From Croceimicrobium sp963977415 (GTDB lineage Bacteria; Bacteroidota; Bacteroidia; Flavobacteriales; Schleiferiaceae), in NCBI GenBank assembly GCA_963977415.1, contig CAXBOS010000003.1, forward strand, positions 286,278 through 350,277: DNA of 64,000 nt. The letters run 5' to 3'. The position numbers and the translations under genes are program-made. This document shows positions 16,236 to 24,485 of the stretch, piece by piece. The notes beneath the pieces are model-generated. The model made no database searches and had not been told where the DNA came from. It saw nothing but the letters and a program-made list of their open reading frames with translations. Numbering within the stretch: the first letter of the stretch is position 1; each line of letters begins with the position of its first letter.

Positions 16236-17732
16236 TTAATCCGCCAATCCAAAATTCGCTAAAAACAAAGCCCATAAAATGGCAATAATTGGGCCCGCTA
16301 AACCAAAGAATACACCCCCCTTCCTGAAGTCTTTCTGCTCCAATAAACCTGTGCTAAAAGCGATCGCATTGGGCGGAGTGGACACAGGAAGAAAAAGCGC
16401 ACAAGACGCTGAAAAGGCCAATGTTAAAGCCATAAGCACCATGTGCTGAGTATTTCCCTGCACTAAGAGTAAAGCAATAGGAACCAAAATAGTGGTAGTG
16501 GCTGTATTAGACATTATATTGGACAGCACCACCGAAGCTAAAGCAAACAAGGGTAAAAGCAACCAAAGTTCATTTCCAAACTGAAGCTTACTTACTATAA
16601 AAGCTGCCAAGCCCGAATCAACCAAAGCCAAGCCTAGAGCCAAACCACCCGCTACCAACATCAAGGTGTCCCAAGGCAAGGAACGTACATCCTTGGCCCA
16701 TATTACCGAAAACATCGTTAGTAATACAATAGGAACCCCGCTTATCAAAGCCACAGGGATTCCATGCAGGGGATTCGTCATCCACAAGCCAACTGTTAGA
16801 ACTAATACGCTTAAAACAACCAGCCTGTTTTGTTTCTCTTCCTTGCTAAAAGTCAATCCTTCGTTTACGAAATCCAAATCTAACTTGGCTTCCTTTTCGG
16901 GCAAGCTTTTTTGCAACAAAAACCAAAAGGCAATACAGAGAATAATTGCCACCGGAACCCCAAAATACATCCAGGTCAAAAAGTCGATTTCCAAGCCCAT
17001 ACCTTGCAAGGCTCCTACGGCAATAGCATTGGGCGGGCTGCCGATAATAGTCCCCATCCCTCCTACCGAAGCGGCAGCGGGAATTCCTAAAAGCAGTGCC
17101 TTACTTAGAGGATGCTTGGCGCCATTGCGATTAATTAAAGGCATTATTGAAGCGAGCATCATGGCCGCTGTCGCCGTATTAGACATTAACATAGAAGCGA
17201 GCGTAGTGGTAAGCATTAAGGCCAATAATATTTGACGCGCACTTTTACCCGAAGCCCGCACGGTAATGCGAAATAAGGCTAAGTCTAAACCGGTTTTTTT
17301 CATTGCTTCCGCAAGAAAGAAGCCCCCAAGCATGAGCCAAATAACCGGACTACTCCAGGTATTTACATATTTCTGCACATTTACCGGATTATCGACCAAT
17401 TGATCGGAACCCTGGGTGAAAACTAAAAATCCGATTATTAAAATCCCTACTGCGAAAGGTGGAATGGCCTCGCTTAACCATAAACCGATGGCTGTAACCA
17501 GTAGAAAGAAAATATACTGCTGACTGGGCGTTAAACCCTCAGCCGCCATAAAATAAGTGGACAGGCCGGCTAGCGCCAAGACTAAAACAAACCAAAAAAG
17601 TTTGCCGCTGGCACTAATTTTCTTTTTACTGTAATGGATTAAACTTAAAAAGCGGGAGTCACCGCTTACAATATGATCGAGTTTTAAACTATCCGAAATT
17701 TTATGGGCTAGATTATGAATGCTTGGTCTCAT
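16236..17732 (-). CDS. DASS (SLC13) family anion:sodium symporter
   Basis: A 498-residue membrane protein when started at the ATG at 17732. The family signatures are all present: MLGGFFLAEAMKKTGLDLAL, two SNT motifs (MSNTATAAMMLASIMPL and MSNTATTTILVPIALLLV) that bind Na+ and carboxylate, GTIIGSPPNAIAVGAL and PVSTPPNAIAFSTG. DASS proteins carry C4-dicarboxylates, tricarboxylates or sulfate with Na+; the substrate is not decidable here. A TTG seven codons upstream overlaps a -7 element, so it is not a likely start. Divergent from mfd. Confidence 0.88.
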   Translation of the reverse strand: MRPSIHNLAHKISDSLKLDHIVSGDSRFLSLIHYSKKKISASGKLFWFVLVLALAGLSTYFMAAEGLTPSQQYIFFLLVTAIGLWLSEAIPPFAVGILIIGFLVFTQGSDQLVDNPVNVQKYVNTWSSPVIWLMLGGFFLAEAMKKTGLDLALFRITVRASGKSARQILLALMLTTTLASMLMSNTATAAMMLASIMPLINRNGAKHPLSKALLLGIPAAASVGGMGTIIGSPPNAIAVGALQGMGLEIDFLTWMYFGVPVAIILCIAFWFLLQKSLPEKEAKLDLDFVNEGLTFSKEEKQNRLVVLSVLVLTVGLWMTNPLHGIPVALISGVPIVLLTMFSVIWAKDVRSLPWDTLMLVAGGLALGLALVDSGLAAFIVSKLQFGNELWLLLPLFALASVVLSNIMSNTATTTILVPIALLLVQGNTQHMVLMALTLAFSASCALFLPVSTPPNAIAFSTGLLEQKDFRKGGVFFGLAGPIIAILWALFLANFGLAD

Positions 17733-17750
17733 GCGGTTTTTTAAGGCTCC

Positions 17751-17758
17751 CAAAGTTA
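17751..17758 (-). promoter_or_regulatory. -7 element of the DASS transporter gene (TAACTTTG)
   Basis: On the minus strand TAACTTTG ends at 17751, 19 bases before the ATG at 17732. It argues against the upstream TTG start. No good -33 box was found. Confidence 0.5.
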
Positions 17759-17832
17759 ACCAAGTAGGATTGAAAAAAACGGAGATTTTGAGGCCTTTTT
17801 TAGGAATGGTTTTACCTTAGCCCACAAATTTT

Positions 17833-17859
17833 ACCACCCCTCAAAACCGAGCGGGTGGT
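17833..17859 (+). promoter_or_regulatory. Hairpin directly upstream of mfd
   Basis: ACCACCC (17833-17839) and GGGTGGT (17853-17859) pair perfectly; an inner CTC/GAG extends the stem across one bulged C around an AAAACC loop. It ends 16 bases before the mfd ATG. It is not followed by a T run long enough for a terminator, so a leader structure or a protein-binding palindrome is more likely. Function is not known. Confidence 0.5.
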
Positions 17860-17875
17860 TTAGCGTTTTACAGGC

Positions 17876-20800
17876 ATGACAAATTCTTCTGAGCTTTTAC
17901 TTACTCCTTATTTAAAGGACGATCGCTTTAAATCCATATCTAATTTTAGCAATACTGGACCCGCTCCCAAGGCCCACGCGAAAGGTTTGGCGGGATCTTT
18001 ATCCGCTATTGCGGGAGCAGCCTCCTTTAAAAACTCAGGGAGACCGCACCTTTTCATCTTAAGTGACAAGGAAGAAGCGGCCTATTTCCTCAATGATTTA
18101 GAGAGTATTATTGGCGATAAAGATGTCCTCTTTTACCCCGGTTCTTACCGCAGACCTTATGTGATAGAAGAAACCGACAATGCCAATGTCCTTTTACGCG
18201 CGGAAGTTTTAAATCGACTAAACAGCCGTAAAAAGCCCGCCTTATTAGTGAGCTACGCCGATGCCCTTTTCGAAAAAGTGGTAACGCGCAAACAGCTCAG
18301 CTCGCACACTTTCAGTGTAAAAGTTGGCGATGAATTAAGCATCGACTTTATTAATGAAACCCTTTTCGAATACGAATTTGAAAGAGTAGATTTTGTAGTA
18401 GAGCCGGGGCAGTTTTCCGTGCGCGGTGGCATTGTAGATGTCTTCTCCTTTTCGCACGATCAACCTTATCGCATTGAATTTTTTGGAGACGAAATAGAAA
18501 GTATTCGCCTTTTTGATATCGAAAGTCAACTAAGTATTGAAAGTCTTAAAAAAATTCAGCTCGTCCCCAATGTCGAAAACAAGTCATTGATGGAAAGCCG
18601 CGAAAGCTTTTTCGACTACATCTCGCCGGAGAGCATTATTTGGACTAAAAACTTAGACCTGAGCGCCAAGCGATTAGATGAGCTTTACGGAAAATCACTC
18701 GCAGCCTTTAAAGATCTCATCGGCGATTTCAAAAGAGCCGAGCCTAGTGAACTCTTTATCAATGGCGAAGGCCTGAAAAATAAAATTGAAGCTTTCCCGG
18801 TAGTAGAATTTGGACCGCAAAACTTCTTCAAGCCGGGCTTTAGCTTAAACTTTGATGCCTCGGCGCAACCCAGTTTCAATAAGAAATTTGACCTCTTAGT
18901 AGCAGACTTTAAAAAGAATAATGAATTAGGAAGGCAAAACTTCCTCCTTTGCGTGAATGCGAAACAAGTGGAGCGCTTCGAGGCTATCTTCGAAGATATT
19001 GGTCAGGAAATGAAGTACCAGCCGATTATTCATAGTTTGCATGCCGGGTTTATAGATAAAGAAGCCGGTTGGGTCGTTTATACCGATCACGAAATATTTG
19101 AGCGCTACCAGAAATTCCGCCTGAAAAATGGTTTTGAAAAGAAACAGGCAGTTAGTCTAAAGGAACTTACCGCTTTACAGGTGGGCGACTACATTACCCA
19201 CATCGACCATGGTATTGGTGAATTCGGCGGTCTGCAGAAAATAGATAATAATGGCAAGGTTCAAGAAGCCATTAAGCTAATTTACAACGGTGGCGACGTG
19301 CTTTATCTCAGCATTCACTCGCTGCATAAAATTAGTCGCTATAATGGTAAAGAAGGCACCCTCCCTTCCTTACATAAATTAGGAACAGGTACTTGGCAAA
19401 AAACCAAGGCGAAAGCGAAAACCCGCGTTAAAAAAGTGGCTTTCGACCTTATTAAACTCTACGCTAAACGCAGAGCCACCAAAGGCTTCAGCTTTAGTCC
19501 TGATAGCTATTTACAACACGAATTAGAGGCTTCTTTTATTTACGAAGACACGCCCGATCAGGTTACCGCAACCGCCGCCATTAAAAAAGATATGGAAATG
19601 GAAATGCCCATGGACCGTCTAATTTGCGGTGACGTAGGTTTTGGTAAAACAGAACTGGCCGTGCGCGCCGCCTTTAAAGCAGTAGCCGATAATAAACAAG
19701 TGGCCATTTTAGTGCCCACCACCATTTTAGCCTTTCAACATTATAAAACCTTTTTTGGCCGTCTTAAAGACTTCCCTTGCAATATTGATTATATCAACCG
19801 CTTCAAAACCAAGAAACAACAAGATGAAACCCTAGCCAAACTAGCCAGCGGGGAACTCGATATAATTATTGGCACGCATCGATTAGTGGGAAAGGATGTT
19901 GCCTTTAAAAATCTTGGCCTTCTTATTATCGATGAAGAACAGAAATTTGGCGTCTCTGTAAAGGATAAGCTGAAAAACTTTAAAGTAAATGTTGATACGC
20001 TCACCCTTACGGCAACGCCCATTCCGCGTACCCTGCAATTTTCCTTAATGCAAGCGCGCGACCTGAGTGTAATGACTACGCCACCACCCAATCGCCATCC
20101 CATTGAAACGCAGTTAATTCCTTTTAGCGAAGAAATTATTCGCGATTCGGTGATGTATGAGATGAGCCGAGGCGGACAGGTTTTCTTTATTCACAACCGG
20201 GTAGAAAATATTAAGGAAGTAGCGGGTATGTTACAGCGCCTTGTGCCCGACGCTAAAATCGGTATCGGTCACGGCCAGATGGAAGGCAAGAAATTAGAGG
20301 AACTCATGCTGAATTTCATCAACGGTGAATTCGACATTTTGGTAGCGACTTCTATTATTGAAAACGGATTAGATGTGCCTAACGCGAATACCATTATTAT
20401 CAATAATGCCCAAAATATTGGCCTCAGCGATTTACATCAGATGCGCGGGCGCGTAGGACGATCTAATAAAAAAGCCTTTTGTAAACTTATTAGCCCTCCC
20501 CTTTCGGCCCTTACGGAAGAAGCGCGTAAACGCATGACCGCGATTGAACAATATAGCGAATTGGGTAGTGGCTTTCATATTGCCATGCGCGATTTAGAAA
20601 TTAGAGGCGCGGGCGATTTACTGGGTGCAGAACAAAGCGGCTTTATTAATGATATCGGTTTTGAAACCTTCCAGAAAATTTTAGCCGAATCTATTGAAGA
20701 ATTGAAAGAAACTGAGTTTAAGGAGCTCTATGCGGAAGACTTAAAAAATAAAGATTTGATTTCGGATACCATTTTAGATACCGATTTGGAAATCCTAATT

Positions 20801-21214
20801 CCCGACCAATATGTAAATAAGGTTGATGAGCGACTTAAACTCTACCAAGAGTTGGATAACCTAGAGGCAGAGGCCGATCTAATTGCTTTTGCCAAAGACT
20901 TGAAAGATCGCTTTGGACCATACCCTGCCGAAGTAGATGAGCTATTAGATTCGGTGCGCTTGCGCAGATTAGGTCAGAGAATTGGTTTCGAAAAAATTGT
21001 GCTGAAGCAAAGTCGTTTGCTCTGCTACTTCACCTCCGACCAAGATTCACCTTATTTCCAAAGTGAGAAGTTCAACAAAGTCTTGGCCTTTTTAGGGGTC
21101 CAAAAACAAGTGCAAATGAAAGAGCGCAATAATAAACTCTACCTCAGCTTTGAAGGCGTGAATAGTGTGCATGATGCGTTTTCGGCGCTGAAGCCAATTT
21201 TAGAAACTAAATAA
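17876..21214 (+). CDS. mfd: Transcription-repair coupling factor
   Basis: A 1112-residue translocase that removes RNA polymerase stalled at lesions and recruits UvrA. Domains in order: UvrB-like N-terminal module (about 25-300, with FEYERVDFVVEPGQFSVRGG), the RNA polymerase-interacting CarD-like domain (about 428-500, QVGDYITHIDHGIGEFGG), the helicase core with Walker A GDVGFGKTE (about 584-592) and DEEQ box IIDEEQKFG (about 683), helicase motif VI MRGRVGRS, and the C-terminal TRCF domain (about 970-1080). Length is typical of Bacteroidota Mfd. It stands alone; a hairpin precedes the start codon. Confidence 0.96.
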   Translation: MTNSSELLLTPYLKDDRFKSISNFSNTGPAPKAHAKGLAGSLSAIAGAASFKNSGRPHLFILSDKEEAAYFLNDLESIIGDKDVLFYPGSYRRPYVIEETDNANVLLRAEVLNRLNSRKKPALLVSYADALFEKVVTRKQLSSHTFSVKVGDELSIDFINETLFEYEFERVDFVVEPGQFSVRGGIVDVFSFSHDQPYRIEFFGDEIESIRLFDIESQLSIESLKKIQLVPNVENKSLMESRESFFDYISPESIIWTKNLDLSAKRLDELYGKSLAAFKDLIGDFKRAEPSELFINGEGLKNKIEAFPVVEFGPQNFFKPGFSLNFDASAQPSFNKKFDLLVADFKKNNELGRQNFLLCVNAKQVERFEAIFEDIGQEMKYQPIIHSLHAGFIDKEAGWVVYTDHEIFERYQKFRLKNGFEKKQAVSLKELTALQVGDYITHIDHGIGEFGGLQKIDNNGKVQEAIKLIYNGGDVLYLSIHSLHKISRYNGKEGTLPSLHKLGTGTWQKTKAKAKTRVKKVAFDLIKLYAKRRATKGFSFSPDSYLQHELEASFIYEDTPDQVTATAAIKKDMEMEMPMDRLICGDVGFGKTELAVRAAFKAVADNKQVAILVPTTILAFQHYKTFFGRLKDFPCNIDYINRFKTKKQQDETLAKLASGELDIIIGTHRLVGKDVAFKNLGLLIIDEEQKFGVSVKDKLKNFKVNVDTLTLTATPIPRTLQFSLMQARDLSVMTTPPPNRHPIETQLIPFSEEIIRDSVMYEMSRGGQVFFIHNRVENIKEVAGMLQRLVPDAKIGIGHGQMEGKKLEELMLNFINGEFDILVATSIIENGLDVPNANTIIINNAQNIGLSDLHQMRGRVGRSNKKAFCKLISPPLSALTEEARKRMTAIEQYSELGSGFHIAMRDLEIRGAGDLLGAEQSGFINDIGFETFQKILAESIEELKETEFKELYAEDLKNKDLISDTILDTDLEILIPDQYVNKVDERLKLYQELDNLEAEADLIAFAKDLKDRFGPYPAEVDELLDSVRLRRLGQRIGFEKIVLKQSRLLCYFTSDQDSPYFQSEKFNKVLAFLGVQKQVQMKERNNKLYLSFEGVNSVHDAFSALKPILETK

Positions 21215-21453
21215 GTTAAATGGAATAAAATAGGGTAGCATACAAATGATAACCTAATATTTTAATTAATATATACCAACTATAAACCCTCATAAAAAGC
21301 AATATAAATAATGGATACTTATTTTTTTTTATAACTCAACATTAAATTTAACACAATCTATTTGTTAGAGTCAAAAAAAAAAAAAATACATTTACATTAA
21401 TGAAGTTCCGGCCTGATTTCATTTCACTGTTTCACTAATTAAATTAATGTAAA

Positions 21454-22509
21454 ATGAATTTCAAACATCTTATTCTGCCCTTTTGTTTCGTGCTGGGCTT
21501 TGCAAGCTGCGAAAAGTCTACCAACGATGAAGCACTATCGCAAAATCCTGAGCCTATCAAAAAAACCAACGCTGAATTCCCTTATGAGGTTTACGAGCCT
21601 AATGTAAGTAATGAGGCCCAGGCCTTTTACGAAGGAGCTTTAGCCGTTTTCAACTCAGATAGTGCCGGAAACTACACCGCTATTAACAAATCCATCTGGA
21701 TTATGGAGGGAAGCATGAACTCCTTCTTTGGCGACTCTGCCTATTTAAACGAGGATTCAATAATTATCCATGAAAGCACCTTTATTTTTGAGCGTAATCA
21801 GGATGGATTACTGAATGGTGATATCGTTGCTAATTTCACTAGTGCCTATCAACAAATTAAGGCTCTTTTGAATAATAATGACGATTATACTTTTAACATA
21901 ACTGACATTCAAGTAGCCGACCTTGGCAGCAGTGAAGTAAGTCTCGTATTTAGAACCCATTTATTAGCAAATGCCAGCAGTGCTTCTTCTTTTGCCTGGC
22001 CTAATGTACCACCAGCCACGGTGGGGCGGTATGCCGGGGCATCGGCTGAATGCGGCAGCATCAGCGGTGACGGAGCTTGGGAGCATGTGCAATGGCAAGC
22101 TAGGCAAACACTCCCTTCTTTATTCTTCCCGGTGAATTACAATTTTAGAAGCCCACGCTTTAATGTAGTTTTTTTAAACTCAGACCTAGGAGCATCCAAT
22201 GTGAGACATATTGATGGCAGCTGGATGTTAGGACAATCCAACGCCCTGTACCCTAACCACGTAGGTCTTGCACCAGTGCTAACCTGCGTAAGCTCTATCC
22301 AGCAAGATGGCTATAGCCAAAAGCTTTCCGATGAGCTATACAGCATTGTGAGCAAGCGCAATTACTGGGATGGTGTGTCCAACTTGAGAATGAAAATAAT
22401 TTTAGCACCTAACGTCAGTTCAACCGCGTGGTTTTTTGATTGCGTACTTTCAAAAAATGTAACTGTAAACGCTAATTTCAGCCCCTGCACCTTAGGAGTT
22501 GATTGCTAA
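21454..22509 (+). CDS. Lipoprotein of unknown function (first copy of a duplicated unit)
   Basis: A 351-residue protein with a lipoprotein signal peptide: hydrophobic LILPFCFVLG then the lipobox GFASC at residues 15-19, followed by a Ser/Asn/Glu-rich linker. The mature part is about 325 residues with several Cys (AECGSISGDG, TCVSSI, DCVLSK and a final VDC) that could form disulfides. No family was recognised. A damaged copy of its last 92 codons lies at 24153-24428, after the next gene, so this gene and its neighbour belong to a duplicated unit. A terminator follows 13 bases after its stop, so the neighbour is probably transcribed separately or by read-through. Confidence 0.8.
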   Translation: MNFKHLILPFCFVLGFASCEKSTNDEALSQNPEPIKKTNAEFPYEVYEPNVSNEAQAFYEGALAVFNSDSAGNYTAINKSIWIMEGSMNSFFGDSAYLNEDSIIIHESTFIFERNQDGLLNGDIVANFTSAYQQIKALLNNNDDYTFNITDIQVADLGSSEVSLVFRTHLLANASSASSFAWPNVPPATVGRYAGASAECGSISGDGAWEHVQWQARQTLPSLFFPVNYNFRSPRFNVVFLNSDLGASNVRHIDGSWMLGQSNALYPNHVGLAPVLTCVSSIQQDGYSQKLSDELYSIVSKRNYWDGVSNLRMKIILAPNVSSTAWFFDCVLSKNVTVNANFSPCTLGVDC

Positions 22510-22522
22510 TGAATAATTAAAT

Positions 22523-22550
22523 TAAAGGAGGGGAAATTCCCCTCCTTTTT
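22523..22550 (+). terminator. Terminator after the first lipoprotein gene
   Basis: AAAGGAGGGG and CCCCTCCTTT pair around AAATT, followed by further T residues. Confidence 0.85.
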
Positions 22551-22562
22551 AACTCATCTATC

Positions 22563-24128
22563 ATGCTAAAATTTCTAACACCTTGCGTTTTACTCATTGC
22601 TGCTGTTTCCACCAACGGACAGATAGTCCAACGTGAAATTAATCCCTTTAATTTTAGTTTTACTAAGTGTATTGAGGCACATGATGGCAGTATCTACCTT
22701 GGTCTAGCTAAAACCATTAATTTTGAGGCAGGGCCAGAATTGACCTACATCTATAAGTTGGATGAAAAAACTTTAGAGACCAAAGACAGTATTCTATTAA
22801 ACGGACTTGTTGCCAATGGTAAATCCAACTTACGCGTAATATTAGGCGACATAAAGCCTATTGATTCTCTTCTGGCCGTAGCTGTTTCCTACCTTGACAC
22901 TGTCGACAGTTCAAATTGTTACTTATTTCACGCAGGTTTAATTTTATTTGATTCCAATCTTAATATCGTAGAAGAGCATCTCTTCGAAGATAATAGTTAC
23001 CCACTTCTTTTTTTTTCCTTTGACTTTAATCAAGATTGGATTGTACTCGGCGGAACGACCGAGATTTGCGATAGTTCCGCTTTTCTAAATCCTGCTGTAG
23101 GTTTAATAAACAGGCACACCAAAGCTAAAAATTGGGTTGATCTAAGTCAGCAAATTTCTAATCCAGACATCCCTGTGGAGGTATCTCAACCCGCGGTTTT
23201 TGGTAATACGATTTATGCGAACACCTTTCCTCACAAAGCACCAGGATTTAAAAGCAACCTTGTTTTAGATACAAGTCTAATTGTTCAACACGAGGGCTCT
23301 ATTCTTGAGCCAAATTCTGGGCCCTTAGATAATACCCTTAACAGTCACGGCAGATTTATTAAAACTAGTGCCGGAATTGTTCAGATCGGTATAGCTAGAT
23401 CTTATTGGGATAGTTTTTTATTGCCACAAACCTTAGATGGCTATTGGAACTTGGCTTATACTTATCTCGATTCCATGGGTAATGCGAGTATCTTTGATAC
23501 CCTACCCTTAAGCGGCTATGATATTAGCACCTCTTCAGGCCCCCCTTATGCTAATGTCACTTTCAACTTTGATGGTCTTGACTTTGAAACCTTAGATTCG
23601 GTACTTATTGTTGCTAATGAAAAAATTATCTCCTATTTAAATTACCCTTCAAGAGATACGGTCTCATTTTTTATTTATAACCTTAATTTAAATACCAATA
23701 AGATCAATTGGTCAAAAAAAATTACCCGCAACTTAATTAATAGTCATCAATCCATTACCTGTCTACCCAATAACCAATATGCCATATCTTTCAATGAATA
23801 TAATTGGGTAGATAATCCCGATCCAAATTTACAGACCCAAGTTTGGATTTTAGACCCTAATGGTAGTATTATTTCGCAGAGAGAGATCAAAACTCCCACT
23901 AATCCCATCAGCCTATTCCCCAATCCTTGTAGCGATTACCTGCAAGTCTCTTTAGCCCAGCAGCAGAAATGGCCGCTGGCTTATTCAGTTTTTAATGCAA
24001 AAGGCGATAGGGTGGCTAATGGCCAAATTAAAGAGGAGCAAAATACTGTTGATACTCGTCAGTTGACACCCGGGCAATATTATTTAAGTTTAGAAGGAAT
24101 GGGCAGTGTTAAATTTTTGAAGGAGTAG
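22563..24128 (+). CDS. Secreted protein with T9SS sorting domain (first copy), unknown function
   Basis: A 521-residue protein with a signal peptide (LKFLTPCVLLIAAVSTNGQ) and, at residues about 447-521, a type A T9SS C-terminal sorting domain: PISLFPNPCSDYLQVSL, YSVFNAKGDRVANGQI, VDTRQLTPGQYYLSLEG. The central 420 residues show repeated strand-turn patterns (for example LNLNTNKINWSKKI) that resemble a beta-propeller-like fold, but no family was recognised. It should be exported through T9SS and attached to or released from the cell surface. The gene at 24486 is a paralogue of the same length; their last 240 bases are much more alike than the rest. Confidence 0.85.
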   Translation: MLKFLTPCVLLIAAVSTNGQIVQREINPFNFSFTKCIEAHDGSIYLGLAKTINFEAGPELTYIYKLDEKTLETKDSILLNGLVANGKSNLRVILGDIKPIDSLLAVAVSYLDTVDSSNCYLFHAGLILFDSNLNIVEEHLFEDNSYPLLFFSFDFNQDWIVLGGTTEICDSSAFLNPAVGLINRHTKAKNWVDLSQQISNPDIPVEVSQPAVFGNTIYANTFPHKAPGFKSNLVLDTSLIVQHEGSILEPNSGPLDNTLNSHGRFIKTSAGIVQIGIARSYWDSFLLPQTLDGYWNLAYTYLDSMGNASIFDTLPLSGYDISTSSGPPYANVTFNFDGLDFETLDSVLIVANEKIISYLNYPSRDTVSFFIYNLNLNTNKINWSKKITRNLINSHQSITCLPNNQYAISFNEYNWVDNPDPNLQTQVWILDPNGSIISQREIKTPTNPISLFPNPCSDYLQVSLAQQQKWPLAYSVFNAKGDRVANGQIKEEQNTVDTRQLTPGQYYLSLEGMGSVKFLKE

Positions 24129-24152
24129 GATTATAGGTTAATGTTAATCAAA

Positions 24153-24428
24153 TGCTTGGTTTGCCAAATGCTCTTTTTGCTACCCACGTAGGACCGCAGA
24201 ACGAATAACGGTGTATCCTCATAAACGAACAGGACAGCTACAGTCAGAAAATTTCTGACGAACTTTACAATATTGTAACGAAAAGAAGTTATTGGGATGG
24301 CGTATCTAATTTAGTCGTTAGACTTTATGGCGGCAATTCTGTCTTTTGGACTTTCGATGCAGTTTTATCTAAAAACATTACTTTAAGCCAGACTTTTGCT
24401 CCTTGTTCTATCGGAATTGATTGTTAAT
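24153..24428 (+). pseudogene. Remnant of a second copy of the lipoprotein gene (C-terminal 91 codons)
   Basis: Translated in one frame, this stretch reads MLGLPNALFATHVG, an in-frame TAA at 24207-24209, then SYSQKISDELYNIV, KRSYWDGVSNL, VLSKNITL and ends in GIDC before a stop. The gene at 21454 reads MLGQSNALYPNHVG, GYSQKLSDELYSIV, KRNYWDGVSNL, VLSKNVTV and ends in GVDC at its C terminus. So the 3' end of a second lipoprotein gene survives, in the same position relative to the next T9SS gene as the intact copy, but its front two thirds are missing. The segment is in the same orientation as its parent and keeps its terminator. Confidence 0.85.
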
Positions 24429-24440
24429 TGTAATCTATTA

Positions 24441-24470
24441 GCGGAGAAGATTCATTCTTCTCCGCTTTCC
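24441..24470 (+). terminator. Terminator retained after the lipoprotein remnant
   Basis: AGCGGAGAAG and CTTCTCCGCT pair perfectly around ATTCATT, followed by TTCCTCT. It holds the same place as the terminator after the intact lipoprotein gene, though its sequence is different. Confidence 0.7.
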
Positions 24471-24485
24471 TCTCCACTAAACGTT

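Noticed and set aside
24396..24485. An upstream extension of the second T9SS gene by 30 codons.
   Set aside because: It overlaps the lipoprotein remnant and the terminator hairpin, and would bury the signal peptide; the ATG at 24486 is the likely start.
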